Assembly: GCA_903915955.1 (NCBI GenBank)
Contig: CAIWUU010000174.1
Location: forward strand, 1 to 64,000
Source: an uncultured Chlorobiaceae bacterium
GTDB lineage: Bacteria; Bacteroidota; Chlorobiia; Chlorobiales; Chlorobiaceae
Direction of reading: 5' to 3'
DNA: 64,000 nucleotides
In this document: positions 1 through 10,743 of the stretch, one piece after another
How positions within the stretch are numbered: the first letter of the stretch is position 1
How the letters are laid out: each line of letters starts with the position of its first letter
The notes under the pieces: generated by a model
The model's input: the letters and a program-made list of their open reading frames with translations, nothing else
Databases searched by the model: none
What the model was told of the DNA's origin: nothing
Position numbers and translations under genes: made by a program

Positions 1-312
1 ACTAACGTGAGCTGCTTGAACTTGCGCTTATACATTATTTTTCAGGTGCAAGGGTTTTGGGCTATTTCCTCCATTTTACCTGCACAAATATATGAAAAAT
101 ATAGATTTAATCAAATATAAAATATAGCTTTAGCGCTTTTTCAGCAGACCCTACTGATCTCATCGGCTTTGGTGGCAACACTGATAGAGGGCTTATCCAA
201 TACCACCCACACAACGCCATAAACGCCTCCAAATATCTGCACAGTTTTCATAAACTCGTTCAGTGGAGTACCGTCCATATCGGCATTAACCGCAAGGCGA
301 TTCAGGTTGTGG

Positions 313-1836
313 TTAAAATGGTGCGTCGTCATGAGCAAGAAATGTGCTGCTCTTTGGTTTTTCTGTATCCGCCAGGGCAGGAAAATGGTGCTCTTGTTCA
401 TGGGAGGATCCGGGCTCTTCATGGCTGGTAATATACGCATTTGCTGTCGACTGAAAACGTCCGTAGTTTTTAAGGAAGAGTAGTCGTATATCTCCGATCG
501 GGCCGTTTCTCTGCTTTCCGATGACAATTTCAACAATATCTTTTGTGGATGAACCGTCTTCGAATGTTGTTTTGCCGTACATCTCTGGCCTGGAGAGGAA
601 CATGACCACATCGGCATCCTGTTCTATTGAGCCAGACTCCCTGAGGTCACTGAGTTGTGGCCTGCGGTCTCCCGATCGCTGTTCGACCGAACGGTTAAGC
701 TGAGCCAGGGCTATGACCGGAATATTCAGCTCCTTTGCAAGAGCTTTCAGTGATCGGGATATCTGTGCGATCTCCTGCTCACGGTTTGTTCTGCCATCCC
801 TGACTGGTGTCACCAACTGGAGGTAATCGACGACAAGCATGCCAATGTTGTGCTCCTGCTTCATGCGCCGGGTTTTGGCAGCAAGCTCCATAATGGAGAT
901 GCCTGGTGTATCGTCAATAAAGAGCTTGGCTTCATTGAGCTTGTCCATGCTGTTGATAATCCTGCCCATCATTTCAGGAGTTATACGGCCAGTTCGGACA
1001 AGCTGTGACTCAACGTAAGCTTCAGCGCACATGAGCCTTATGGCCAACTGCACCTCTGCCATTTCAAGGCTGAAAAAGAGAACCGGAGTATCGAAATCCA
1101 CAGCGGCATTGCGGGCAACAGCAAGCGCCAGTGCTGTTTTACCGGCGGAAGGCCTTGCTGCAATAATAATCATGTCGGAGGGTTGAAATCCGGCCGTAAG
1201 CTGATCAAGTTCGGAGAATCCAGAACCGACACCGGTCACCGATGATTGCGATGCTCTCAGGCTTTCCAGCATCCGAATGCCGTTTTTAACAAGCTCTTTG
1301 ATTAATGAAGCTTTCTTTTTGATGCCAGCCTGGGAGATATTGAAAAACTGCTGGGAGGCGTGTTCTACAAGATCAAAAATGTCCATTGAGGAGCTGTAGG
1401 CAGCGCCAGAAATTTTGGCCGATATGGAGATCATTCGCCGGTAGAGGTATTTCTCTTTTGCCAGGCGTGCATAGTACTCGATATTGGCTGCGCTGATCAC
1501 TTTGCCGGAAAGTTCAGCGAGGTAATGTCTTCCACCGACAGGCTCAAGCTCGTTCATTTTCAGCAGCTCTTCGCTGACGGTGATAATGTCAATAGCCTGC
1601 CGTTTATGATAGAGCTGCATCATCGCCTTGAAAATGATCTGGTGCCGCCGCTCATAAAAGACCTCTTCGCCGTTGTCGCCAAAAATCTGAATGACCTGTT
1701 CAATAGGGTCATCTTCAAGCAGAATACAGGCGAGAACCTCCTGTTCAATTTCAGTTGAATAGGGAGGGACTCGGCTCTCTTGACTGAAATCGATATCCTT
1801 GCTGAAATCTATGGCTACGGGTGCTTTTTTGATCAT
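313..1836 (-). CDS. dnaB: Replicative DNA helicase DnaB
   Basis: 507-aa ORF with DnaB N-terminal domain (PYSTEIEQEVLACILLE) and RecA-like core (ARPSAGKTALAL, VVDYLQLV, LRESGSIEQDADVVMFL). Confidence 0.97.
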   Translation of the reverse strand: MIKKAPVAIDFSKDIDFSQESRVPPYSTEIEQEVLACILLEDDPIEQVIQIFGDNGEEVFYERRHQIIFKAMMQLYHKRQAIDIITVSEELLKMNELEPVGGRHYLAELSGKVISAANIEYYARLAKEKYLYRRMISISAKISGAAYSSSMDIFDLVEHASQQFFNISQAGIKKKASLIKELVKNGIRMLESLRASQSSVTGVGSGFSELDQLTAGFQPSDMIIIAARPSAGKTALALAVARNAAVDFDTPVLFFSLEMAEVQLAIRLMCAEAYVESQLVRTGRITPEMMGRIINSMDKLNEAKLFIDDTPGISIMELAAKTRRMKQEHNIGMLVVDYLQLVTPVRDGRTNREQEIAQISRSLKALAKELNIPVIALAQLNRSVEQRSGDRRPQLSDLRESGSIEQDADVVMFLSRPEMYGKTTFEDGSSTKDIVEIVIGKQRNGPIGDIRLLFLKNYGRFQSTANAYITSHEEPGSSHEQEHHFPALADTEKPKSSTFLAHDDAPF

Positions 1837-2486
1837 TCGTTAACTCTCTTTTCTGTCAGTTTCTCTTCGTCGCAGATTGTCGCGTAGTGACGCATCATGA
1901 CCTGAATATCTTCCCAGCATCCTTTTTTCCAATTGGGGTTTCGCAGCAGGGCCGCAGGATGATAGGTAATAAAACAGTCGTATCCTTTCCATTGTATCAA
2001 TTTCCCTCTCATGGTTCCGAGTGAAAGGGTATTACCAAGAATAGTGTTGGCAGCAACTTTTCCAAGCATCAGGATAACCTTTGGCTTGATAATCCTGAGT
2101 TGCTGGAGTAACCAGGGCATACAGTTCGCGATTTCATCGTTGAGAGGGTTCCGGTTGCCGGGTGGACGGCATTTCAGGATATTGCAGATATAGACCTCTT
2201 CGCGTCTGAAGCTGGCAGCCAGAAGAATTTTATCAAGGAGTTGACCAGATCTTCCCACAAAAGGCCTCCCTGAAGCATCTTCTTCCGCTCCCGGAGCCTC
2301 TCCGATAACTACCAGATGTGCCAAAGGGTTGCCTTCACCAAACACAAAATTAAGCCTGCTTCCGGCCAGCATACATTTGCTGCACGTTTTTGCTGTATCA
2401 AACAGGAGTGCCAGTTCTTCAGATTTCGAGGCCGAACCCTTTGAAGGTGTACTCTGTTCAGGTTTATCGAATAAAAAACCTTGCAT
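1833..2486 (-). CDS. Uracil-DNA glycosylase, family 4 (Fe-S type)
   Basis: GEAPGAEEDASGRPFVGRSGQLLD and ICNILKCRPPGNRNP motifs, CSKCML cysteines; overlaps dnaB start by 4 nt. Confidence 0.93.
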   Translation of the reverse strand: MQGFLFDKPEQSTPSKGSASKSEELALLFDTAKTCSKCMLAGSRLNFVFGEGNPLAHLVVIGEAPGAEEDASGRPFVGRSGQLLDKILLAASFRREEVYICNILKCRPPGNRNPLNDEIANCMPWLLQQLRIIKPKVILMLGKVAANTILGNTLSLGTMRGKLIQWKGYDCFITYHPAALLRNPNWKKGCWEDIQVMMRHYATICDEEKLTEKRVNE

Positions 2487-2508
2487 GAAAATTGTGGGTT
2501 TTCAAGGG

Positions 2509-3738
2509 TTACTGCCGATTTTCGGGCAAGAGCCCTTCAATGGCATCAAGAAGCTTGCCTGCGGCTTCATCTTTGGTCAATTGCGGGAGTTCTGTTGTTA
2601 TTCCATTGCGTTGAATGAGTGTAAGAATATTTGTGTCAACATCAAAACCTGAGGTTTTCCGATCAAAAAAATTAAAAGCAATAAGATCAAGATTTTTTGA
2701 GACCAGTTTTTTTCGGGCATTCTCCAGGCCGCTTTGTGTTTCAAGCGCAAACCCTATGGCAAGCTGCTCGTCAGTTTTCTGTACACCGAATTCCGCAAGG
2801 ATATCTGGATTTTTAACAAGAACAAGCTCAATTTCCTCCGCTTCTTTTTTCATTTTCCCTTCATGAGGAGCCGCCGGACGATAATCGGAAACCGCGGCAG
2901 CGCTGATAAAGAGGCTGCAACTCTGGAAAAAGCCCTGAGCTATCGTATACATTTCCGCTGCACTTTCAACATCGAGTCGTTCTATCCCGGGTGGCGTTTC
3001 CAGATGAACCGGGCCAGTAATGAGCGTGACCTTTGCACCGCGTTTTGCAGCAGCGCGGGCGATGGCAAAACCCATTTTACCCGAAGAGTAGTTAGAGATG
3101 AACCGTACACCATCAATTTTTTCCCGTGTCGGACCTGCCGTTATCACGACCGATTTACCCGATAGTGGGGAGATTTGTGACATTGCCCGAAAAGCTTCCT
3201 CAAGAGAGGTAAGGATAGACTCCGGCTCGGGCATACGGCCAAGTCCGCATTGGCCAGAGGCAAGTTCTCCGCTGTCAGGACTGATGACACTGCATCCCTG
3301 GGATGAGAGAGTTTTGATATTTCTCTGAACAGAAGGGGACAGGAACATCTGGCCGTCCATTGAGGGAAAGATAAGCGTCGGCTTACCTGGTCGCAGCGTT
3401 ATAAAGCAGGTGGTGAGCATGTCGTCACAAAGCCCGGCACAGAGCTTGGCCAACGTATGTGCTGTTGCTGGTGCAATCACAAGGGCATCAGCCCATTCGC
3501 CAAGGGAGATGTGGCTTGTATAGTCTGTGTTTCTGGTATCAGTTGGTGGAAATATTGTTCGATATACCGGTTCACCGGAAACAGTTGCCAGTGCCAGTTC
3601 ACTGACAAATCGGGTACCTCCCTCACTGAGTGCAACTCTGACGTTTGCACCTCTTTTTTTTAACAGCCGCACCAATTGCGGTGTTTTATAGGCGGCAATG
3701 CCTCCGCTGATACCGACGATGATATTTTTTCCTCTCAA
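2509..3738 (-). CDS. coaBC: Bifunctional phosphopantothenoylcysteine decarboxylase/phosphopantothenate-cysteine ligase
   Basis: N-terminal flavoprotein GISGGIAAYKTPQLVRLL; C-terminal ITAGPTREKIDGVRFISNYSSGKMGFAIA. Confidence 0.96.
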   Translation of the reverse strand: MRGKNIIVGISGGIAAYKTPQLVRLLKKRGANVRVALSEGGTRFVSELALATVSGEPVYRTIFPPTDTRNTDYTSHISLGEWADALVIAPATAHTLAKLCAGLCDDMLTTCFITLRPGKPTLIFPSMDGQMFLSPSVQRNIKTLSSQGCSVISPDSGELASGQCGLGRMPEPESILTSLEEAFRAMSQISPLSGKSVVITAGPTREKIDGVRFISNYSSGKMGFAIARAAAKRGAKVTLITGPVHLETPPGIERLDVESAAEMYTIAQGFFQSCSLFISAAAVSDYRPAAPHEGKMKKEAEEIELVLVKNPDILAEFGVQKTDEQLAIGFALETQSGLENARKKLVSKNLDLIAFNFFDRKTSGFDVDTNILTLIQRNGITTELPQLTKDEAAGKLLDAIEGLLPENRQ

Positions 3739-3799
3739 AACGTGACTTCCTTATTTATTGAAGAGTTGTTCTGGGGCAATTTACGAAAACTACAATGAT

Positions 3800-6700
3800 T
3801 TATCTCTTCTTGTCGGATGAAGGGATGATGCGTTTCCAGAACTCTTCCCACGAGTGGAATCGTTCTTTGTATGAGAGGCTGATGCCCAAGGTTTCTGCAG
3901 GTTTCTGAAGATTGGAGCTGTAAGTGGTAATTCCGTTTTGCCCAAAAGAGCGTGATGCTTCAAAGTAGACTTTCGGAGTAATCCGGTATTCAATTTTTTG
4001 AGCGGTACCATAGTAATCGGATAAGGCAGCTCCACCCAGGTCGGTAGAGCTGCCGGTGCCGATAAATCGGACCTTACCCTTGGTCCCCGGCACGCTGAGT
4101 GCAAAATAAAGATCAAGCCCACTCAGCGTGCCGCTATTATTGACACCTACATTGACGTTAAAGCTTTCAAGTCCGCCGATATCCTGAATAACTCTGGATA
4201 TTCTGGAAGAGAGAATACCTGTACCAGCAGAAAATCCTGCGCTTGATACTGCAATATTGGTGAGCTGGCCGCTGGTTCCAGGTCGGGCATACCACTGTTT
4301 TGCAAGGAGCATGGAGATAACGTTCAGCTCCGCATTGGGGTCAATCTGGCTTGCATATTTCCCGATCATATTCACTGATGCGTAAGGCTGGGTCTGTTCA
4401 TTAAGGTAATAACCCATGGTAACCTGAGGGTTATTAAGGGAGCCTGTGATGGCAAGGAGCATATTTACCTGATCCCGGTCGCCGTTCTGCTGGTTTGAAG
4501 CATTCACGTACTTGCTTCCGTAAAGGTTATCCATGATGCCACTACGAATGTCAACATTGTTCCAGGTGATTGTTCCTCCATCCTGCAAGTCAAAGTTGGA
4601 GTTGGAAAATTTATATTTCCCATCAATAATATTGACCGATCCAAAAAGGCGATATTGCTGATTGTTCTTGTTAACTATCAGAGAGAGATTGTTGATTGAA
4701 GTTTCAAGTTGTTCTCCTCTGTTGCTATCAAAAATCATGGTATACTTGAGCGGTTCAACACTGCTCAGCTTCAATTCTTGAATCTGCAGAATATCGATAA
4801 GTGAGTGATAAAACTCCGCAGGTTTTGCCTGCGTTATATTGTTCCCGGAATTTTGAGCAGTCACAACCTTATTGTAACGGGGCATAATTTCAATAAACTT
4901 GTCGGCGCCGACATATTTTGCACTCTCGTTTGCTCCCGATCGGTAAAGAGAAAAATCTGCAGCATCAATTCTCATCTCTCCCTCAACAACAGGTGCTGAG
5001 AGTTTGCCGTGAACACGAATGTTGTTTGTTGTCCCGGTAATACTTCCAAACGAGGTTTCATCCTGGTTGTCTTTTTTATTAAATAACAGCAATTTTTCAG
5101 TCTTTGCTGTAAGGGATAGCGCACTGGGTTTCAGTTTTTCAAGCATCACAACTCCATTGATGACACCACTGCCCTGCACGTTATCGCTGATGGTTATCTC
5201 CCGCAGTTCGATACCATTTGGTGTGACAAGGGCGTCTCCGTTGAGCAGGTAAGATACTTGAGTCGGTTCAATTTTAATTTTTGTATTACGCAGACGACTG
5301 GTCATGGAGATGTCTGGTTTTGACATTCTCCCCTGGATTTGAAGTGTTGTCGGTATAATGCCTTCAACGGAGGTAACTATCGGAAACAGAAGCTCAATAA
5401 ACTTGGCAGAAAGGTTATCAGAACGGAACGATGCGTTTATGGGTAGTTGTTCCGTTACATTGAGTTGCAGGGGAAAGTAGCTGATAACAACCGGAATTGT
5501 TCCTTCTCCATCGATAGTACTGATTGCTGTTACGCTTTTTTCTGAACTTGTTTCCGATAGTGGGCCACTGCTGTGTATGTCAAAACGAAGTTGATTACCG
5601 TTGTGAATTCCGCTTCCTTTTACTTCTCCAATAGTCAACTTGTCATAACGGATCTTCTCTCCGGTGATGTTGAACGAGCTCTTTTTTGAGCCTGGCTCGC
5701 CACTGACCATCAAAGAGGCATTGATGCGTCCTGAAATTTTTTCGAGAGAGGGATTTGGAGCAAACCGATTCAGCTCGTTGATATCAAAATTGTTCAAGGT
5801 GCACAAAAAATTGCCGGGGAGGGAATTGCTGAGTTCTCCGTCAAATATCGCCTGTTGTAATCCCTTTGTTATCGTGAAATTGTTAAACTTTGCCGATGTT
5901 TTTCCCACCATAACATTCGAGTTATCTGCTGTCAGCCATATTCCGGAAGCGTCTTTCAACGAGAGGTGTTTAAAGAGGATCTCATAGTTGTTATTATTTT
6001 TTGTTGCGGTAAATTTTACAGACAAGCTCTGGGCTGGATCGGGTATTGCAAGGTCAACAGCAGCTTCAAGATGAGCTGTAGAATAGATGCCTGAAAAAAG
6101 AGCATTACCAATGTTTTTGCCTGCAACAGTAATTGATTCAACCTTGCCTGATACCGATGCTTGTGGTATTCCAAGGCTGTTGCAATCCAATCCGAGCTCC
6201 ATGGAGAGTTTTTTTAGAAAAAAATCATTATGGGCGTGCAAGCTTGAAAGGTCAATAAGAGTGTTTATCGAACATTGTCCGTTTTTGTATGCAACCCTTC
6301 CTTCTGCCCTGCCTTGAAGAGCGAATTTTTGTACAGGCCACAGAAGTACCAAAGGTGAAATATCTTTGACGTTGATTCGGTAATTGATGGTGATTGGTCT
6401 TTTGAGTGTATTTTCCGACGTGAGCGGAGCCGCAACTGTTGTGGGCCAGATATTTTGTGCGCTTATTTCTCGCATAACACCTGAACTGGCAAATTGGCCC
6501 GCATGGATCAGCTCTTCAAACGAGTAATCTCCCTCAGCAATAACATCAATAAAATCGCTGCTTATTTTTGCAAGTGAAGATGTTGCATTCTGTACAATTT
6601 CGAGCGAGGCTTTGGATTGCTCCGTCAGCTCAAACCCGTTGATCAAAGAGGGTGAAAACTGTATGGAGGCAGCAATATTGAGCATTTTTGGATTAAAACC

Positions 6701-8338
6701 CGAACCTTGAAGGCTAAAAACTCCGTTGAGGTCGGTTGTGAGATCTTTTGAATCAATAATGGTTAAAAGATTGAGTTTTACTGCTTTGCCGGAAGCTCGG
6801 TACCGGGGTAATTCATTCGCCCAGTCTATCTCGGAGTCAAGCGCAAAGCTTGTCTGGTTGTTTTTAAGAAACAGAGCACTCTTCAGTAGTTTGTTGCTAT
6901 ATAATGCTGATACCGTGCCTTCCTGAAGCTGCTGATTATGCCAGAAAGAATCTTTAAGCTTCATGTCCAATTTTAATTGACTGAGCTCATTGTTGCTTGC
7001 TCTCGCCTCAAAACTGCCGGAAGCGTTGATAAGACTTTTTTTGTTGCCAGCGTCAATAAATGTGTGAGGCTTTACATTTTTAAGTTCGATTGTACCATTG
7101 CTGCCGAATTGTCCCGCTTCTTTCCTCGAAATTTCTCCGCTTAGTGACACATCGCCAACAGCAGAGAGTATCGTTACATCTGTTTTAACTGCCTCCAGTG
7201 TTCCCTTTGCCGTGCCCAAAAATGTGATGTCTCCTGTTTTTCTGGCAACCTCTGTTTGTGTTCTCTCTTTCAGATATGATTCAATAAAAGGAAGAGCGAT
7301 TTTTGAACTGTCGCATTTCAGATCATAAGCAAAGGCATTGCTGCTTTGCGGGTTAAGCAGGTTTCCTTTTATTGCTATTTTACTCTCGGCATGGGTCAGC
7401 AGTGCATCAATAATTTCAATATCGTCCATTTTGCCCCTGACGTTACCCTTGAGGGTATAGAGCCCTGCGGGTATTTCAAGTTTGGGGTAGAAACGCTTCA
7501 TGTCGTCGGTATCAAGGGAGATCTCCTGAATGTTCAGAAATGAATTACTGAGGTTGAGCTCTTTTTGCCGTTCACGGGAAAAGATGTTGAAGTGGTCAAG
7601 TGTTGCCGACAGTTCGGCGTGGCTTTTATTGCTTTTGACTTTAAGGGATAGTACCTCTGATCGGGTTTCAGAAAAGAGAAATTGTCCTGAAGCCTCTTGT
7701 AATGAGATGTTGCGCTGAGGAATGGTGAGCTGTAACCTGGCAAGTTTTCCTTTAACAAGCTTTTTCTTGAAGGTGAATTCTGACAGCTCAAGCTTGATAT
7801 TCTTTATGCTGAATTGCCCGCTATCCGGATGAGTGCTGTTTCCGGAATATGAGATTGTACTGTTGTTGATCTGCATTGATTTGCAGAAAAAATGATCCAG
7901 CAATGTCTTCGTCGAATCGGCATCTCGGCGGTTAAAAATACGCTCCAGGTTAAGCTTGCCGTTTTTCTGTTGAATAATTCTGGTGTTGAGGTAATCGGCT
8001 TTGAGCAGTGGCAAATACAGGGATCTGAAATCAGGCCGCAGAAGCGAAAAAATATTGATTTTTATGGAGATGGAGCGAGCTTCAAGGGCCGGTGTTTTTT
8101 CCCCGATACCATAAATACGGGGGTGGATCAGAAGAACATTGTTCGGAAACTTCAGGTGCAGCTCCTGCAATTCAACTCGACCAAAAAATTTCTCCCCAAA
8201 AAGCTTGATAATCCGATCTTTGACAAGCAGGTCAAGCAGTCCGCTGTTCAGCACAATCATCACCGAGAGTGACAACAGCAGTGTGACTGCCGAAACTACG
8301 GTGAGTAGTCTGAGGATGTAGTGTTTAATTCGTTCCAC
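3800..8338 (-). CDS. tamB: Translocation and assembly module TamB-like (AsmA/DUF490) protein
   Basis: 1512-aa ORF, N-terminal TM, long repetitive beta-rich region, C-terminal TamB-like segment (ISMLLAKQWYARPGTSGQLTNIAVSSAGF... NVNVGVNNSGTLSGLDLYFALSVPGTKGKVRFIGTGSS). Confidence 0.85.
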   Translation of the reverse strand: MERIKHYILRLLTVVSAVTLLLSLSVMIVLNSGLLDLLVKDRIIKLFGEKFFGRVELQELHLKFPNNVLLIHPRIYGIGEKTPALEARSISIKINIFSLLRPDFRSLYLPLLKADYLNTRIIQQKNGKLNLERIFNRRDADSTKTLLDHFFCKSMQINNSTISYSGNSTHPDSGQFSIKNIKLELSEFTFKKKLVKGKLARLQLTIPQRNISLQEASGQFLFSETRSEVLSLKVKSNKSHAELSATLDHFNIFSRERQKELNLSNSFLNIQEISLDTDDMKRFYPKLEIPAGLYTLKGNVRGKMDDIEIIDALLTHAESKIAIKGNLLNPQSSNAFAYDLKCDSSKIALPFIESYLKERTQTEVARKTGDITFLGTAKGTLEAVKTDVTILSAVGDVSLSGEISRKEAGQFGSNGTIELKNVKPHTFIDAGNKKSLINASGSFEARASNNELSQLKLDMKLKDSFWHNQQLQEGTVSALYSNKLLKSALFLKNNQTSFALDSEIDWANELPRYRASGKAVKLNLLTIIDSKDLTTDLNGVFSLQGSGFNPKMLNIAASIQFSPSLINGFELTEQSKASLEIVQNATSSLAKISSDFIDVIAEGDYSFEELIHAGQFASSGVMREISAQNIWPTTVAAPLTSENTLKRPITINYRINVKDISPLVLLWPVQKFALQGRAEGRVAYKNGQCSINTLIDLSSLHAHNDFFLKKLSMELGLDCNSLGIPQASVSGKVESITVAGKNIGNALFSGIYSTAHLEAAVDLAIPDPAQSLSVKFTATKNNNNYEILFKHLSLKDASGIWLTADNSNVMVGKTSAKFNNFTITKGLQQAIFDGELSNSLPGNFLCTLNNFDINELNRFAPNPSLEKISGRINASLMVSGEPGSKKSSFNITGEKIRYDKLTIGEVKGSGIHNGNQLRFDIHSSGPLSETSSEKSVTAISTIDGEGTIPVVISYFPLQLNVTEQLPINASFRSDNLSAKFIELLFPIVTSVEGIIPTTLQIQGRMSKPDISMTSRLRNTKIKIEPTQVSYLLNGDALVTPNGIELREITISDNVQGSGVINGVVMLEKLKPSALSLTAKTEKLLLFNKKDNQDETSFGSITGTTNNIRVHGKLSAPVVEGEMRIDAADFSLYRSGANESAKYVGADKFIEIMPRYNKVVTAQNSGNNITQAKPAEFYHSLIDILQIQELKLSSVEPLKYTMIFDSNRGEQLETSINNLSLIVNKNNQQYRLFGSVNIIDGKYKFSNSNFDLQDGGTITWNNVDIRSGIMDNLYGSKYVNASNQQNGDRDQVNMLLAITGSLNNPQVTMGYYLNEQTQPYASVNMIGKYASQIDPNAELNVISMLLAKQWYARPGTSGQLTNIAVSSAGFSAGTGILSSRISRVIQDIGGLESFNVNVGVNNSGTLSGLDLYFALSVPGTKGKVRFIGTGSSTDLGGAALSDYYGTAQKIEYRITPKVYFEASRSFGQNGITTYSSNLQKPAETLGISLSYKERFHSWEEFWKRIIPSSDKKR

Positions 8339-8344
8339 CGCTGA

Positions 8345-8830
8345 TTAAGAGTAACGCTGAAGAATTTTTTCTATAATACCACTTGTTGAACGGCCTTCAA
8401 GCAAGGGTAATGTCAATACTTTCCCGCCATTTGCAAGGATTGTTCTGGCCCCGGCAATACGCTCAATATCCCAGTCAGCTCCTTTGACAAGAATGTCTGG
8501 TAACAGCATGCCGATCAACTCTTCGGGGGTCTCTTCATCAAAGAGTGTTACAGCATCAATCATACGGAGAGCAGAGAGCACAAAAGCCCGGTCTGTTTCA
8601 GCGCAGACAGGCCTGTTCTGGCCTTTTAAACGTCGGACTGAAGCGTCACTGTTCAACCCGATCAGCAGTACATCCCCAAGCTTTCTTGCTTCTGTCAGAT
8701 ATTCGACATGTCCAGCATGAAGTATATCAAAACAGCCATTCGAAAAGACAACTTTTTTTCCTGAAGATTGCCATGCACGAACTTTTTCAAGAGCTTCATG
8801 TTGGGTTATCAGCTTTTTGGAAGCGATCAT
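8345..8830 (-). CDS. D-glycero-beta-D-manno-heptose 1-phosphate adenylyltransferase (HldE C-terminal/RfaE2 type)
   Basis: SNGCFDILHAGHVEYLTEARKLGDVLLIGLNSDASVRRLKG nucleotidyltransferase motif; start refined to internal ATG (ORF track 8857). Confidence 0.93.
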   Translation of the reverse strand: MIASKKLITQHEALEKVRAWQSSGKKVVFSNGCFDILHAGHVEYLTEARKLGDVLLIGLNSDASVRRLKGQNRPVCAETDRAFVLSALRMIDAVTLFDEETPEELIGMLLPDILVKGADWDIERIAGARTILANGGKVLTLPLLEGRSTSGIIEKILQRYS

Positions 8831-8917
8831 AGTGTTCAAAAAAGATAAATTGCACAATATTGCTATCTAATTTAGTGTATACTCTTCTATTGTCCGCATG
8901 ATAAACGACTTGCTCTT

Positions 8918-9820
8918 ATGGCGCGTAGGTGGGGGAAAAATAAGAAGTTTCTGCAAAAGGTGTTTTATACCCTTATCATGACGCTTGGCGTTTTGGTCAG
9001 GAGCATCAGTCGCGAAACATCAACAGCCATCGCCCGTTTTTTTGGGGATGTTGGTTATGATTTTCTTAAAATAAGAAGGGAGCTTGTTAATCAGAACCTT
9101 GCGCTCACTTTTCCTGAAAAAAGCCTCTCTGAAATTAGTACCATTGCTCGTCACGTTTACCGCAACCAGGCTGAGAATGTGATTGAAATGCTTCGTCTGC
9201 CCATGATAAAAACCACAGCAGATGCTGCGCTGTTGTTAGATATTGATGCCAGTGAGTTTTTAGCAAAAACAATTGTTAAAAAAAAGGGGGGAGTACTTCT
9301 CTCTGCACATTTCGGTAACTGGGAACTGTTTGCGCTCTGTGCTGGCTTACTTGTCACTCCTGTAACAATTGTTGTAAAAAGACTGAAAAATCCTGAAATA
9401 GACCAGCAGATCAACACTTGGAGAACTATGCATGGGAACAGGATTGTCTATAAAGGGCAGGCTCTTCGTGAGGGCATGAGAACGCTTAAAAATGGTGGTA
9501 TTTTATCTGTTCTTGGTGATCAGTCTGACCCTGGAGGCTCTTTTTATACTGAATTTCTTGGCCGTCGAACCTCAGTGTTTCTTGGCCCGGCTTATCTTGC
9601 CCTTAAAGCGGGAGTTCCACTTTTCGTCGGTATGTGCCGCCGAATCGGTGATGGCCGCTACATTGTTGAGTGTGAAGAGATTGACATGACAGGTCTCGGA
9701 ACAGCCAAAACAGATGCCGAAGAGCTTGCCCGCCGCTATACCAAAGTACTTGAACGCTATATTTACCAGTATCCCGAAGAGTGGTTCTGGTTGCACAACA
9801 GGTGGAAGCGTGCCGGATGA
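8918..9820 (+). CDS. Lysophospholipid/lipid A acyltransferase (LpxL/HtrB family)
   Basis: LSAHFGNWELFALC (HxxxxE-type acyltransferase motif), GDQSDPGGSFYTEFLGRRTSVFLGPAYLALKAGVPLF, WFWLHNRWK. Confidence 0.92.
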   Translation: MARRWGKNKKFLQKVFYTLIMTLGVLVRSISRETSTAIARFFGDVGYDFLKIRRELVNQNLALTFPEKSLSEISTIARHVYRNQAENVIEMLRLPMIKTTADAALLLDIDASEFLAKTIVKKKGGVLLSAHFGNWELFALCAGLLVTPVTIVVKRLKNPEIDQQINTWRTMHGNRIVYKGQALREGMRTLKNGGILSVLGDQSDPGGSFYTEFLGRRTSVFLGPAYLALKAGVPLFVGMCRRIGDGRYIVECEEIDMTGLGTAKTDAEELARRYTKVLERYIYQYPEEWFWLHNRWKRAG

Positions 9821-10150
9821 GTGAGTTGAATCTGAAAATTTCATCGGTAAAAAACTGATTATACTTGTTTGCTCATGATTGGGGTCGCGCTCTAAAAAGA
9901 TATTTCAACGAAGTGTGTGAACGACCTTTTTGCGCAGGTCCGTTAGGAGATGTTCCTTTCCAGAAGAGGAAAAATATCCATACAATCAAAAACCTTTTCG
10001 TTGATTATCTCCCAGCTTTAGTGTGAAATGGTAAAGAATAAATAGTGCTGGTTGATGTCGTAAAACGTTTATTTTTTTTACGTTGATAACTTTTTTCAAA
10101 AGATTTAACAGGTATTTGACACCTAATTTCCAGCATAAAATATCTAATAC

Positions 10151-10414
10151 ATGGGCGTAGATAAAAATGATGGCATATATTGTCATAAGGTGACGATTTA
10201 TGGAAAAAAAGAGTGCTGTCTGTGTGACCAAGCTATGGATCTGCTTGAAAAAGTTAATGTTTTGATGCCATTCGAACTTGAAAAGATAGATATTTCCGAT
10301 AACCCTGAATTGCTTGCTGAGTTCGGCCTTAAAATTCCGGTTATTATTGTCGATGGTATTCAGGCGTTCAAATATCGGATAAACGAAAACCGCCTCAGGG
10401 CATTGTTGAGCTGA
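10151..10414 (+). CDS. Glutaredoxin-family thioredoxin-fold protein
   Basis: 87 aa; VTIYGKKECCLCDQAMDLL (CxxC) and KIPVIIVDG cis-Pro motif. Confidence 0.8.
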   Translation: MGVDKNDGIYCHKVTIYGKKECCLCDQAMDLLEKVNVLMPFELEKIDISDNPELLAEFGLKIPVIIVDGIQAFKYRINENRLRALLS

Positions 10415-10647
10415 TGCTGAAATTTATTCTTTTTGCTCTCGTCCTTTTTTTTTGCGTTCGACTGGCGATTCGCTTGGTTGTGCGTCTCTTGCGGGGTGTG
10501 ATTTTTTTGATTAACCGGCGGGGTTTTGACGATACAGGCAACTCATCAGTTCATCGTTCGCCAGGAGATCATCTTGATGAAGCAGACTATGAAGTTATAG
10601 AAAGCCACCTTAACGATAATAAAGATAACGGACGTAGTGCCATGTAA
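10414..10647 (+). CDS. Small single-TM membrane protein (possibly DUF4834-like)
   Basis: 77-aa ORF, N-terminal TM helix and acidic tail, overlaps upstream stop (TGATG); family assignment tentative. Confidence 0.6.
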   Translation: MLKFILFALVLFFCVRLAIRLVVRLLRGVIFLINRRGFDDTGNSSVHRSPGDHLDEADYEVIESHLNDNKDNGRSAM

Positions 10648-10720
10648 GGTGTTTTGCTGTTGACAGGTTTTTTATTACATTGCGATGCTTGATTTTGGAC
10701 GGGTGAAGTTATCTTATCTG

Positions 10721-10743
10721 AAGTGGGGGATCCCCACTTTTTT
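10721..10743 (+). terminator. Intrinsic terminator/attenuator-like hairpin upstream of rimP
   Basis: AAGTGGGG-GAT-CCCCACTT followed by a T-run; perfect 8-bp stem. Confidence 0.75.

Noticed and set aside
3790-4122. 110-aa minus-strand ORF overlapping tamB
   Set aside because: Out-of-frame within the well-supported 1512-aa tamB; no protein-like features.
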